Positions 36,562-49,237 are shown, counted from the stretch's first letter. The stretch: DNA of 64,000 bases from Rhodamnia argentea (GCF_020921035.1 NC_063155.1:25599294-25663293); one strand, 5' to 3'. Notes: generated by a model not told the origin, from the letters alone. Program-made: numbers and translations.

Positions 36562-37867
36562 TTATGGCGCTCGGATCATGACCAGCGACAAAATGGAGAC
36601 CACTGAGTGAAGCAAAGCCCCTGTTCCTGAAGCAAAAATTAGCAGATATGAAGAATGGACAGCCAAATCCGAATAAAGAAAAGATATGTTGTAGAACCAT
36701 TGTGTAGTCAATGTACCGCCTACAGATGAACGAATCGACAATAGAGAAATACTATATTTGTTAAGTCCGATTTCCAAAATTCATGTACCGATTGAAGCAG
36801 CGGACTGTTACAGGTCGTCGAATATGACCCGTTTGTTTAATTGACCACTTATAGTCTGCCAGACTGTCGCATCATTTAGCATGCAAATTTTATAAACCAA
36901 ATTTAATTGCCTAAAATTCCCATGTCCCATGGTAAATTAGTTTTAGTAGACAGGCCTAAGGTTTATGCTAACCTGTATGCGGAGCAAGAATGTGTCCGGG
37001 AGCTTCACTCAAGGACGACGCCACGAAGAAGCAGTCTGAGGTGGTGTTCAGCCCGCTTTCGGGGCAACTACACACGAACGTGTCATAAGCCCCGCCATAG
37101 CCGCAAGCCCCGCCGCTCCTCTCACACTGGGCGCACGAGCTCGGGTATTCGTTATACACGTTGAACTTATACTTGAGCGCGATCCCGTACTTCCACCGGT
37201 CGGGGTCCAACTCCTGCCCGTCGAAGCTGTAGAATGCCGAGTACGAGCTGCACTTGAGTTTGCCGAGGTCCATCTCGTAGGCCGGCCCGAGGTCTACTGG
37301 CGTGTACACGCAGCACGAGGAGATAGGCTGGTTCATCATGCTTATGGCGTGGCACGAGTACAGGAAGCTGCATATGGAAGTGCCCTCGGCGTCGCAGAGA
37401 GGGGAGGAGGAGGAGGAGGAGGAGGAGGTGGAATTCCCCGGGGCGGCGGGGCCGTATATGGGGGAGGTAGAGGTGGAACAGTCCAGGAGGGCGAAGATGG
37501 TGTTGTCGTGGATGGAGAAGGGGGCGTCCCAGTCGAGGCCGAAGCCGCGGCTATCCTGGGAGCACGCGCACGTGGACATGGTTGGGTCGGAGATGTAGAT
37601 GACCTGCGCGGCATAGTCGATGGCGGTGACGGGGTAGCACCCCGTGTGGGTGGTTAGGGTGAGCTCCTGCTGCGCCTCGTCACAGGTGGTGCGGCTTTGG
37701 TAGCGGGGGTCGCCGCAGCCCGGGCCGCTCCCGAAGGGGTAGCGGAGGGACTGCTTTCCGCAGGCGGTCCGGCAGGTCTGGGCGGAGGTCGAGGGGATGA
37801 GGAAGAGGGCGGAGAAGGCGAAGAAGGAGATGAACAGCTCGGTAGGAGAGGGATTGAGTCGCTTCAT
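36562..37867 (-). CDS. Secreted GUB_WAK-domain protein with hydrophobic C-terminal tail, no kinase
   Basis: Two exons, 36973-37867 and 36562-36626, encode 319 residues. Residues 1-29 form a signal peptide (FISFFAFSALFLIP core). The mature part is a Cys-rich galacturonan-binding domain of the wall-associated kinase type (CRTACGKQSLRYPFGSGPGC, then CDEAQQELTL, later CAQCERSGGACGYGGAYDTF). The first exon ends at a clean donor ('catacag|gttag') with phase 1. The acceptor at 36626 adds a 21-residue hydrophobic tail (GALLHSVVSILSLVMIRAP). A signal peptide plus a hydrophobic C-terminus suggests a GPI-anchored or single-pass wall or membrane protein. Reading through the donor would stop after two codons. 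A run of eight Ser (about residues 151-158) comes from a TCC microsatellite. It probably corresponds to the At1g10380/At3g17350 type, which I recall as lacking a kinase. The second exon is inferred from splice signals and phase only. Confidence 0.8.
37400..37429. repeat. Trinucleotide microsatellite coding for poly-Ser
   Basis: An (agg)n run on the plus strand encodes eight consecutive serines in the GUB_WAK protein on the minus strand. Such runs vary readily in length between individuals. Confidence 0.85.
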
Positions 37868-39909
37868 GTTCTTTTTTTGTCTGAGGTTGAATGCGTGGAG
37901 TGGGAGGAGAGGAGTTCTGAGTGCTGCTTCTATTTTAAGCGAACTGGAAGGAGCTTAAGCGAGCGATCGAGCCATGTTTTGTAAACGGGTTTTGCTAAAA
38001 TAACCGTTTAACGTAATTTTTTTATTTTTATTTTTTGAAGGAAATAGACCACATAATAATTTATAATAATTTATTTTTTTATGTTAAAAAATGTCACTTA
38101 ATCATTTCTCTTCGTAAATCCCACATGATTTACATTAATCTATTTATTATGTGTGTGAGATCAATTTTTTTTATGACGTCATCGTTCATTAGTCCAAAGT
38201 CATGAAAGATTTTTTTACGAAATAAGAGAGAGCTAGAGCCAAAGAAGTGAACACAATTCATCAGTTGCTTGCTATGGTATTTTATGGGATTTGCCTAATC
38301 TTTCATCTGAACAATGCTGGATCCGAGGACCGGTCTGCACGGATTTGCATCTGATCGTTCCAAGCTTCCGTTAGGGAAGTCCAGTGGGGGGGAGCATGTG
38401 CTCTTCTCTCTTCGTTTTGCATTGATTCTTTGTTTTTTTGGGGTTACTTTCGGTAGCTTGGCTCTCTTTTTCTATTCCCCATGGATGCTTTGTAGTCTGG
38501 ACTCTTCTTCCTGCTTCTATTTTTTCTTTTTCCCTTTTTTACTTTTTTCTAATATCGTGACGCGCTTCCTTCAACCTTGCTCTTTACTAATTCACACGGA
38601 TGCTCTTGCCCTATTCAAATACAATAATACGTATCAACTTGCAAAATAATCGGTATGGCATCCGCATCTATTTTAATTGGAAGATGCGGTTATTCAAATG
38701 AAAGACGCGGCTAGTCCGATTCAAAAGGTTGAATACTTAATCAAATTCATTGAGAGTTGGAACTATTGTTCTTCACCACTTACCATATTGTACAAATGTC
38801 GAAGGAGCTCCGGGAGAGCCCCATGAATCAATTAAATCCAGACCCTATGTAGCTCTAATCCAAAATGATTTGCAGGCATTTGGTGCGGTTCGAATATGTG
38901 ATTTCCCATTTCTGAGTTGAAGATCCCATGACATACTAAAAGTCGACCGCGTTAGTCCTAGAAGTTAACCGTTACAATTAGTACATTTAAACTTGTAGCC
39001 TCTCTTATTTGATCGCATAACAAGTAATCAAATCCGAGTAAGATCTAAACCATTCCTTGTGATCGTGCCATGGTCCTTGATGGCACGGATGATCACAATT
39101 ACCTAAAAAAAAAAAAAAACACCTTCTTCTTGAAATTCGCTGTGTGTTTGAAGAATGGCAGGCCATAATCTCGTAGTTGCAAATAAGGTTTGTATGCATT
39201 GCATCCGCAAACGTGCATCGTTCGATTCCATAAACCTCGGTAATGTCGAAACAATGCGTAGGATCATGTTAATAACACCCCTCTGTAATTAATTACTCTA
39301 TTTTAAGCTACCTCGTAATTCGAGAGAAGCAAGCCACTTTCCGAGCACGTGGACGATTAAATGCCACCGTTAGGTTTTACTTGAACATGATCTCTATAGG
39401 GGGTTAGAGGGAAGAAGACGACGCTACCCGTAATGAGAGGCGATTTGCTTTCTTGATCTAATGCACGGTTCGCGCTAAATAGTTGAAGAACCTAATCGAA
39501 ACAATTGAAAGGTCAAGGATGTTTTTGCACATCAAGCCAGGATTAAGAGATTTAAACCAATTAATTAACATTTGAGAAGTGGCATTGCGCATTGTCTAAA
39601 AGTTTATAAACAAAACAGATTTCTTAAGTCCTTAATAAAGAAACCGAACCATCCTAATCTTCTGCCAGTCCAGAATAGAAGGCGAGCCACAAGATTTTTT
39701 AGGCATCAAGACTTGAGCGGAGAGCACTTGGAATCATAAAAGAGCTTTTCCACGAAAACCGTATTGCTCTTCGCGCCGTTGAATGTGTAATGATGATGTT
39801 GGTACCATAATGGAGGATTTAATTGCATAACTCGCAGATCAATCATTCCTCATATATGAGAGTAGAAAGACACTTCTGTCGAAGCCGGGGGAAAAAAAAA
39901 GGTACACCC
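37868..39909. other. Intergenic DNA, no gene seen
   Basis: Promoter side of the GUB_WAK gene followed by AT-rich DNA. A 111-codon plus frame at 38314-38649 is rich in Phe and Leu from T-rich sequence and has no recognisable domain. Confidence 0.6.
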
Positions 39910-40136
39910 AGGTTCCAGTTGCTTTTCGAAAACTAAATGATTTAAAAAAAAATTTCTTAAAAATGATGTTGATATCGGTAAAAAATAAATAAATAAAAAT
40001 ATTTTCATTATTTACGAAAATACTCATCAATGATGAAAATATTTTTTATCAATTAATTATTTTAAATAATACATGTGATCGTTTTTAGAAAAATATTTTT
40101 CAAAATATTTTTTTTTTGCGAAACAAATGGAGTCCA
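39910..40136. mobile_element. Decayed MITE, 'gcgaaacaaatggagtcc' family
   Basis: The right end 'ttgcgaaacaaatggagtcc' and the left end 'ttccagttgcttttcgaaaac' form imperfect inverted repeats around a core with 'aaaatattttttatcaattaatt', as in the 2464-2699 copy. Confidence 0.6.
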
Positions 40137-40235
40137 AATATTGCATTTCTTATATTTGCCAAACGACTTTGGTGTGCTAAATTGTGTTGAGATCACACAA
40201 TTCGATAAGTCGATGAAATTGTATTATGATTTCGA

Positions 40236-40670
40236 TTAGGGTAGACACCGTGGAAAATCCCAAATCAGTACACCTATAATAAATTTACCCCAAATTATTT
40301 TTTGACCATGAAAAATTTACCTCAGACTATTTTTTTGATATTGGTACTTTTGTGACAAATTTATACTAAATTAATTTTTTTGAACAAGAAAAATCTCAAT
40401 ATGGTACACCTATAACAAATTTACCTTCCATTAAATTTGATTAACATAACGAAAAATCTCAAATTGATATACCCGTGACACGTATACACCCGTGAACTGT
40501 CACATGCCATCCAACTTAAGTTAGATTTAACGAAAATCAACGGAGGGTAAATTTGTAATAGGTATATCAGTTTTGGGTAAATTTATCATGAATGTACCAG
40601 TTTGAAATTTTTGGTCGTCATGAATTTGTTATATATGTATCGGTTTGAGATTTTCCGTAATATTAACCCT
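40236..40670. repeat. Fold-back repeat, 'ttagggt...ggaaaatccc' family, copy 2
   Basis: The left end 'ttagggtagacaccgtgg' and the right end 'ttttccgtaatattaaccc' are inverted partners. The inside repeats 'acctataacaaatttacc' in both directions, as in 1864-2270. There is no coding potential. Confidence 0.65.
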
Positions 40671-41279
40671 TTCTTTATGTAAATAGTATCGAGTGATTCG
40701 AGAAGGATTTCAAAGGCCAAAATGGATCGACGTGCAAATCCAGGACTGGCGAACAACTTATTGAAATTTCAGCCAATTCTGATGAAGTTTTTAAATTATT
40801 CTTTTTTTCGAGAAAATAAACGCATAATGAATCTACTTTTCCATTGTCATCCAACAGTTACCTGCGAAAGACCGTCTGTGGTGCACAACACACCGTCATT
40901 GACTATACTGTTGTCTTATTAAAATTCTGTTTTTTTTTTTTTTTTATAGCTTGTCGATGCTCCGTTTTACAGTTTTCTTTCCCTCCTAGGTCTTGTTATT
41001 TTTCAAGGCTAATCATGACCCGTCAACCCAATTTAATAAAAAAACCCTTTAATCAGAGGAAATTAACGGTGGTGTGACGATTCCAATCAGATAGTCCTGA
41101 TTTTGATATCAAGTTTAGATTTTTTTTTTGGTCGAATATCAAGTTTAGATTAACCGTGCAATTTATTCTAAAAATTCAAAATGTTATGCTCCGTAAAACA
41201 AAATATAGGATTATGGGCACTAATCATTCGTACTAAATTTGGAATAACCCAATTTTCCAAGTAATATCTTGTAATTTTG
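40671..41279. other. Intergenic DNA, no gene seen
   Basis: AT-rich DNA with a poly-T run near 40930. Small frames only. Confidence 0.6.
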
Positions 41280-41915
41280 AGAAAATTATCCAAAAATCCT
41301 ATTATATAACGGTATGTTGAATCATAAACTTTTCAATCGGATCAATTTAATCCTAAACTTTTTGAAAACTTGCTCATTTAATTCTAAAAATTTTGATTTC
41401 TGACCAATTAAGACTGAAAATCACGGACGTGAAAAGTTTTTACTGTTTTTTTTTCCTTTCCTTTAATTTTCTTTATTCTTGTCTTTCCTTTATTTTTTTT
41501 CTACCATTGGCCATCGCCAGGCCTTGTCAATGGCTAGCGGAGGTCGTCGGCCTCAAGCGAGGATAACTCTCACTGGAGCGGGCTAAGGCCTACCCTTCCC
41601 TCTTGCCTGAGGCTAGCAAAGGCGGCCCTCAACATCCTAGGCATGGGTGTCTCTCACTTGAGCTGGCAGGTGCGAGGCTTGACGATAGCCGGTGGAGAGT
41701 AAAATGGAAAAAATGAAAGAAAAGGAAAAAATCACGAAATTAATGAAAAAAATAAAAATTATTTGTGTCAAGCACCATCATATCATGTAGGACGGTTGAT
41801 GCCGACTAAACCGCAACGTCGCCTATTTGAGACCAAAATTGAACGAAAAGAATAATTGGCAAGTCGTCAAAAAGGTTTAGAACTAAATTAACACAATGCA
41901 AGGAACTTGTTAGCC
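41280..41915. mobile_element. Large fold-back element with GC-rich core, copy B
   Basis: The left arm has 'ttgatttctgaccaattaag' and 'aatcacggacgtg'. The right arm has 'tcatgtaggacggttgatgcc' and 'aaaaaggtttagaactaaatt', the inverted counterparts seen in copy A at 3958-4605. The core holds 'gcgaggc'/'ggccctc' type palindromes with an A-rich tail. Confidence 0.6.
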
Positions 41916-41926
41916 TTATAATCTAA

Positions 41927-42060
41927 CAGTATTGTCAATAATTTCTGACCGCACGATCCCAATTAACGAGTATTTTATGCAAAATAGACTGTGATGGTGT
42001 GAAAATCTATGGTTAAAATTGTACCGTCCCCGACAGCACTGTCAATGAAACTTTCCTTAA
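41927..42060. repeat. Dispersed repeat shared with 35440-35575
   Basis: It has the same ordered phrases as the 35440 copy ('attttatgcaaaatagac', 'aaattgtaccgtccccgac'). It directly abuts fold-back copy B, so one may have inserted next to or into the other. Confidence 0.55.
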
Positions 42061-43320
42061 TTGAAATGTTTATATCCGAATTGACCGCCATACAATAAAT
42101 TTATAATTTTTTGGATAATTTTTCCTCTCATATTTGCCCATTTGGACACTTCCTATTAGTTGCTCAATCAATGCCGGCCTCTAAGGCACTTGTTGAGTAA
42201 ATCCTGTTTTTTATAGCTTGATCATGGTAGAGATATTGCCGGGGGATGTGTAATCTCTAATTGAATGTGATGCATTTGCACAGAGAGCATCCAACAGTTT
42301 CAACTAGGGGTGTCGAAGGATCTTCAGAAAACTATAATGGCTGTCGGACAAAAGAAAAGATAAACCTCACCCTTTAATTATAAACCCGTTGATTTTAAGA
42401 GTTTATATAGGAATTATTTAAAAAAATAGGAGATGTATTCTAGGATCATAGAAGTCCCCTTCCAACAACGATAGCAACTGCCCAAACTACTCCTAATACC
42501 CTAGCCCGGAATAAGAAAAGGGAAAATGACAAAAATAATCTTTAAATTTAGACTTAATATGTAACATGGTCCATGAACTTTTAACTTATTTAATATGGAT
42601 ACCGAATTTTAGTTTAATTTACAATATCATTCCCGAACTTTTAATTTGGATAATGTGGTTTTTGAACTTTTTGTATATGTTCAATTTAGTCAATGAATTA
42701 TACGAAAACGTTCAATCTCGTCCTTAAACTTGAATTAATGAAAAGATAATATCGTACGTTTTTATATAGTTTAGGGACTGGATTGATCATTTATAAAAAA
42801 AAAAAATCATGGACCATATTGAATAAATAAATATTGCATATTGAGTGAAAAAAGTAAATGAAAAAATTTAGAAACGACGTCGAGTCAAAGTTGAATCAAG
42901 CACCATTTACTTAATTATACCGTCGTAAGAAAACTATCTTCTTACCATGACTAATGAACGATGAATCAAATTTGATATGTCCAAAAGTGGGAAGTCATTA
43001 GTGCTTTAAGGAGAGAGAACAGAGCGGAAACAGACAAATGACCACGTAGGAATCCACGAAATCTTGTTGACACTCGACACGTACATTTATGCATATGGAG
43101 GTGATAATCCCACGGAATTCCAATAATTCCAGAACGACTTGTCCGAATCCACAGAGATAAGGCAAGCAGCTTCTATTGAAGAATCCGACACGCTTGAACT
43201 GCTCCTTTCGCCCTCGCCCCAGGATCTTCTCTCCTCTTTCTTCTTCACGAGCTCGACGAGGCCATTCGCTGATAGAAATCAGGTAGGAGGAGAAGTGAAC
43301 AAGGACGAGAAAGGCGACGG
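42061..43320. other. Intergenic DNA and promoter of the TTC38-type gene
   Basis: 42520-42860 is a fold-back repeat related to window positions 1-220, with inverted 'atggtccatgaacttttaac' type arms. The last few hundred bases before 43321 should hold the TTC38 promoter; I saw no clear TATA box. Confidence 0.55.
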
Positions 43321-46300
43321 ATGGGAGGAGAGGGCGTGAGATTCGACGCGTGGGGATACGGAGTCAACGCCTCGTCGGACGACTGCGTCTCCGCCATCAA
43401 CGCCTACTACCAGCAGGTTTGCGTCTTGGGGTTCTCTTTCTTGATGCGTGCCATGTGTTCGACGTAATTCTGATGCAAGCTTTTTTGGGGTCCGTGAAGG
43501 TGTTGAGTTACGGTAGAAAGAGATCGGTGATTCTTGAAGCAGTGGACCATGATGGAGATTGCGTTTTAGCTAACATTTTGGCTGCTCATTATCTCTGTTC
43601 TGCCGATCCTTCTCGTCTGCCTTCGCTTATTCAAGCTGCTAAGTCTCGTTTTGTGAGATACTCTCTCTCTTTTTTTTTTTTGGTGTGTTCTCTCTTGTTA
43701 TCTGGAATTCCTACGGAGGTTAGCGGAAAATTTAGACTTTTCGTCCGTTGATAAATTTTCCGCTGGGCAGGAACAAGCTACGCCATATGAAAAAGCTGTT
43801 TTCAATGCTGTCAGCAGTTTGATTTCAGATAACAGAGACGACGAGGCCGCTTTCGAGCTGCATCAAAAGGTTTTTTGAATTCTTTCTTTTCTTGTTAGTG
43901 GGAAAAAAGTGTCTCAGTTTCTTGCGTAAGGATTTACATCATCGATAATGATTTCTCATAATTGCAAACTTGTCTTTGTTGGTCTTTTTATTGCTTGTTT
44001 TGCAAGTGAGAAAATGCCTTCATCCTAACTATTTAGTTAACCATTCAGACATTTGCAGTATGAAGTTTGTTTTGTCTTGTCAAAATGGGTCTTTCATATC
44101 CTTTTGTAAGTCATAATAGCATGACATGCTAGATAATTATGTTGATTGGCACATCTTGTTAACATTGCATCTGAGAGCACGTTAATTTGTGTCTGGTCGA
44201 AAGACCTTATGTTAGTCAATATTGGACCTCACCACCCATCAATGCATGGTGTTCTTTGTCTCATCCTCACTCTAGATGGTGAAGATGTTCTTGATTATCA
44301 ACCAATGGGGTTATTTACACAGAGGAATGGAAGAAGTTGCAGAGTTGCAAAAAATTGAACAGTTATGCAATATCTGCCTTATGTAACATGTTGGGATTAT
44401 TTAGCTACTATGCTCACAGAAACATTAGCCGTAAAATGGACTGAAACAGCTGGGGAATATTCTAGTAACTGACAGAGCCTACTATTTAAGAGAACATTTG
44501 TCAGAGTTTGAGCCGTATAGTTAGCCAAAAGGGTCATGTATGGAATGCTCATTGAAGCAGAAGAAAAACCTCGTTAGATGTTCCCTTGCCTTTGCTTTTC
44601 AACTCGTTTATGTGAACATTGCTTATCAAGAAATTTGATCCGTTGAGGATCTAATAGCAGAGCCATATATAGATGTGGAGTATTGTGTGTGCGTGTGCAT
44701 AGACAGGCACAAAAGAAGTTGATAATATTTCTGAATAATTGCTTATGTCACTAAACAATATATTGTGTTAGTTTATTCCTTTCTGTAAGTTGTCTTGGTA
44801 CTTAAAGCAAGTCCCAAAATTTTCATCCATTTCAGTATTTAGTGTGGCTCCGAAGTCCACATGCGACATTGTCTCTTTCATTGTCTGCAGCTCTTAAAAG
44901 ATTTCCCTAGAGATTTGGTGTCTTTGAAGAGGGCTCAAATATTATGCTTCTACATGGGTCGACCGGATCTTTCCCTGAATCTTGTTGAACAGGTTGCTGG
45001 TTCTCTTTCTTCCTCCTTCTTTTTCGGTTTTAAGTTGCATTTGTAAAAGAAACGGACTTTGGTTGGCACAATACTAACTGGCACTAGTCCTGCAAGGAAG
45101 CAAACTCTCTGTAATCTAAGCAGTACACAAATATGAACAAACGCAAAGATATAAAGTGCCAATCCTCTGTCAAATGTTTTATTTTTGTCAATCATTCCAA
45201 GATTAATATATACATATGTATATCGTTATTTTTCTGTGCCAGCTAGTATAACTGCAGCTTTATTTTTCTTGAAGAAGCAAAACATTTGATTGGTCATCAT
45301 TTTTTCTATTTCACCTATAATCACACCCGTAGTTGCTGATATGATGATTTCCTTAACTCAACAGGTTTTACCAGAGAATCAACAAGAAAATTACGTGTAT
45401 GGAATGCTTGCTTTTCCTTTACTGGAGCTTGGTCGAATGGCTGATGCTGAAAAGGCAGCAAAAAAGGGTTTTGAGATAAACAATGAGGATTGTTGGGCAC
45501 AGCATGCCGTGAGTATGATAACATACTCCTTCTCCGCTTAATGATTGGAATCTGGGATAAATCCTTGAGTTTGTTTTCAGCTAATGGTTTTTTGAACAAT
45601 TGCCTCCTTATCCAGCAAGTAGTTCTGAAGGCTTCAAATACGATGACTCTTTCTTTTCTTGATGTGTTATTTCGAAGTGATGTTGTTTATGTCCTTGTGC
45701 AGTTGTGCCATGTTTCCCAGTATGAGTGTCATTTTAAAGAAGCAGTAGAGTTCATGGAAGCATGCTCGCCATCATGGAGCCCTTGTTCATCATTCATGTA
45801 TGAGTATCAATCAATGAGAATTATGATGAATTCCAGTATTCTTGTTCATAATGTAACTTTTCATTTTCAGGTTGACTCACAATTGGTGGCATGTAGCACT
45901 CTGCTACTTGGAAGGTCATTCTCCAATCAGAAAAGTCCTTGACATATATGATAATCATATATGGAAGGAATTGGAAAGGCCTGATGCTGTGCCTGCCGAG
46001 GTCAATATCTATTCTCTTAGTTGACTTGGTACATTGATCATCTTGACTATGAATTGACTAGGTATGCTATGGATTCAGGTGTACTTAAATGCTCTAGGTC
46101 TGCTGTTGCGGGTTCACGTGCGTGATCACATAGATGTCTTTGAGGAACGCCTAAAAGTACTAGTCTGCCGTTTGACAGATCAAGTGAGTCATATCGTATC
46201 CTTGTTGTCCAAGAATTTAGTGACTGATTAGACTGCATTACAATAATAAAGCGCAATATTGACTGCACAATTAAGGGGATAAGGGTAATGTTTGCTATCG

Positions 46301-48485
46301 GTACCTCATCTATGAAGAAAGTTGTGCATACATTTCAGAATTGTGTAGCAATGATGTGAAGACCATGTTTTGCTTGTTTTGCCATAAAAAGGAAGCAATG
46401 TGAGCAGCACACTCCAAGATTGCTAACCCTTAGCATCTTTGAGTGCACAAAGAGAATACGCGCTGCTCTCGCTGCCTTTTCTGCCTTCTCTTCCTTTTTT
46501 CTCTATATGAGAATCTTTTAGGGAAATCAAACATATGGTCTTTCTTTCCTTTTGCCTCCTATTGGATTTGGCTGAATTTTTTCGACATCTGAACTGTTGA
46601 AGAATTGGTGGTTATTACAGAAAATATTGCTGTGTCAATGGTGTATCAGAAACCTTCTCATTTGCCTTGTATAAGTCTGCTGTGCACAACAGGTTTTTCC
46701 CTTCAAATCTGCACTATGATCTGCTTTAATCCTCCATGTGACAAGGATTGGGAAGCAATCAAATGGCCTGCATGTGGATTGCCAATATCGTTTGCCTAGA
46801 GTAGTATTGACATCAGATTGCTGCATGGTGGTTTGCAACAGTTAGCAGATGCTCGTATTAGTTGCTAGAAATTATGTTGTTCTATGGGGCATCTTCTGAG
46901 TGTTGCTAGATTTTGTGATATGAGAGTGTTTGAAAGAGACAATCCCCATGGAAGTATAAGTATATTGACACATTGAGCAACCATATATGTGCCTTTAATC
47001 GGATTCTTTGATCTATGCTGAATTTTCATAAAAGATTCTTCTTTTATGACCAACAACAACAACAACAACCACCACCACCACCACCCCCCCCCGCGCGTGC
47101 GCGCCGGTTCCTCCTCCTCCCCAAGGTATGCGAAAGATGCTTCTTTATAAATAATTACCGTGTTACGTAAGTGGGAGATATTATGTCTGAATGATTTCTG
47201 TATGAAAAAGGATTCTCTTATTTTTGGCACTTGTGATTATGAAATCACGTGAACATTCTTTTCCACATCATAATTCAGGATCTTAATAGTTCGGTTATGT
47301 ATGAAAGTTTGCTAAATTTTTTCAGAAGACTTGGTACATCGAATGGCATCTTGATTTGTTGACTTTATGGGCCTTGGCATACTCGGGAGAACTTTCTATA
47401 GCAGAAGAACTATTCAGTGGCCTGAAATCCAGGTTACGAGGATTTTGCTTCTTGCAACCCCACCTTTTTTTTTTCACAGCTGCCATTTGTTTATTATAAT
47501 TTATTTATTGATGTAGATTTTCCAGGATGAGCAAGAAGAAGCAATCATATATGCATAGTGGGATCCTGGTTTGTTGAATACTACTTTGCACTTCCATGCA
47601 TGGCGACTTTATTATTTAGGAGAATTAGACTTTTACTCTCTTCTAGTATGCTTTTTTAACTTTATTTCACTTGAACTTGCGGTCTATAGTATTCCACATT
47701 ATTTTATCACCAACAACCTTTCTAATCTAGAGGCATGCATGGGTTTAAACGCTTGATTTGATCAGCTATTTCCAGTCAACAGCTGAACCTTGGTTCTTAA
47801 ACTTCAAGGCCTCGTTTATACTGTTATTGGTTCCGCATTAGTTTCCTTTCAATTTTCTGGTGCCGTCGAAAAGATTGCTTTATTTGAATGCGAAAATCCA
47901 CTACTTCAGCTTGCAGAAGCTATATTTGATTATGGGAGGGGTAAGTATGAACAAGCCTTGGAAGTGCTGGGTCCAGATTTTGATGCCAATAACTGCAAGG
48001 TACTCTTATGAACTGGTGCGACTGAGGTCTCTTTAGACTATACTGTGTTGAGGATCGACTAATACATTTCATCATGCTAGATGATCGGGGCATCAGATGA
48101 GCAGCTCGATGTATTTAATGAAGTGTGGTTCATTATGCTACTAAGTACTGGACAAGCTACAAAAGGTATATCATTCACTTGCTTATTTGCTGTCCAAACA
48201 GCATGTGGGTTTTCTTCTGATTCCGAACTCTCGAGTGCTGCAGCGACTGAAGCAATCGAGGAGCGGATTAAGAAAAGGGAGGGCGCTCCTTTCTTGTGGC
48301 AGCTGCAGGTACTGCACTCGACCTTGATAAGAACACTCAGACAGAAACCATCTCATGCACCTCATGACTTTTCGGCATCTGTCTAAATCTCATTTCAGGA
48401 GAGAGGCTACAAGCTGATGGGCAAACCGGAAGCCACTGTCATAAGCGAAAAGCTCCGAGCCATGGAAAGTGCATATTTCAAGTAG
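43321..48485 (+). CDS. TTC38: Tetratricopeptide repeat protein 38 (TTC38) homologue
   Basis: Fourteen exons keep one frame of 466 residues, close to human TTC38 (about 469): 43321-43416, 43500-43652, 43771-43869, 44891-44992, 45365-45508, 45703-45797, 45871-46000, 46079-46183, 47326-47432, 47526-47568, 47910-47999, 48081-48165, 48244-48308 and 48399-48485. Family phrases are [18 protein letters not shown] at the start, [18 protein letters not shown] and [21 protein letters not shown] in a TPR unit, [14 protein letters not shown], and [20 protein letters not shown]. The TPR helices imply protein binding. The biochemical role in plants is unknown, and no targeting peptide is evident. Intron 3 holds a piece of plastid ndhH. 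Exons 47526-47568 and 47910-47999 were placed by phase and splice signals and are a little less certain. Confidence 0.9.
44180..44525 (+). pseudogene. ndhH: Nuclear copy of plastid ndhH 5' part (NUPT) in TTC38 intron 3
   Basis: The translation around 44200-44300 reads [20 protein letters not shown] and then [13 protein letters not shown]. Further on come QYLPYVT and WDYLATML. This matches the start of plastid NdhH, as recalled: [43 protein letters not shown]. It covers roughly the first 115 codons. In-frame stops and frame changes (for example a stop after RVAKN near 44358) and scattered substitutions show it is dead. It lies wholly inside an intron, so it is probably neutral. Mitochondrial nad7 was considered, but its GPQHPAAHGVLR phrase fits worse. 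Confidence 0.88.
47048..47110. repeat. Compound microsatellite in TTC38 intron 8
   Basis: A (caa)n run passes into (cca)n, then poly-C, then 'gcgcgtgcgcgcc'. The last part alternates purine and pyrimidine and could adopt Z-DNA. It is intronic, with no evident role. Confidence 0.85.
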
Positions 48486-49237
48486 CTTGCGACTTTACCG
48501 ACATTTTCCTTTCTCTTTTTCCCTGTTGTGAGATGAACGCAGTTGGCTTGGTGTAAATTCTATGCTGGGTCGGAGCACCACCGATAGAAACCCTTGGTCA
48601 ATGCCAGTCCGTGTCCTGCAAATTCTGCAACTCCCTTGAACCTCGATAAAAAACTTACTTGGAATACAGTCTGATTGGAAAGTACCCTCTTTTTACTTTT
48701 TACCTCGACTTTCCTTACACGAAAAAGGAGAAATTACTCATTAATTGTTGGTAAGGCGAAGCAGGAAATGATATTATGCATCAACGATTCTAACGAGCAA
48801 AACAGAAGGAAACCGACACGGCCGAAATCGATCTTTCCATTAATGACCTTAATCATAACCGCCCATTCATTAAGCATTAATGACAAGCGTAGTTCACTCT
48901 CTCTCTCTCTCTCTCTCTCGCCCCTCCTTGTCTTTTCGGTGGCAAAACACAAACCCAATCAAATCTCAGAAGAGTTCAAAAAATCTGCGTGCGAAAGCCA
49001 AGAAGAACAGAACAGAACAGAACAGAGACATGTTACGAAGGGAAGACAAAAAGATCTATCAACGCCACCCTATAAATCTCTGCCTCCAGAGATGACCACA
49101 CTATCTTCTGACAACAACCTCCATCCATCATCACGCATCGCCGGTCAAACTTCTCCCACATGCTTTACCCCATCTCTTAAAATTCGTTGTCTCCCAATAA
49201 TTCTTCAAATTTAACAAAAATACTCCCGCCCCACAAT
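48486..49237. other. Tail-to-tail gap between the TTC38 and LRK10L genes
   Basis: 3' regions of two convergent genes. A CT microsatellite lies near 48896-48920 and an 'aacag' pentamer repeated four times at 49006-49025. A 179-codon plus frame (48675-49214) begins ATGGAAAGTACC... on some readings, but it is low-complexity and overlaps these repeats, so it is not called. Confidence 0.6.

Noticed and set aside
37302-37657. Gly-rich and Glu-rich plus frames over the GUB_WAK gene
   Set aside because: Antisense shadows of the GC-rich coding exon and its TCC microsatellite.
44180-44525. Mitochondrial nad7 as source of the TTC38 intron fossil
   Set aside because: The phrases [10 protein letters not shown] and TLDGEDV fit plastid NdhH; Nad7 has PQHPAAHGVLR.
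48675-49214. 179-codon plus frame between TTC38 and LRK10L
   Set aside because: Built from CT and 'aacag' repeats and lying in the tail-to-tail gap of two real genes.
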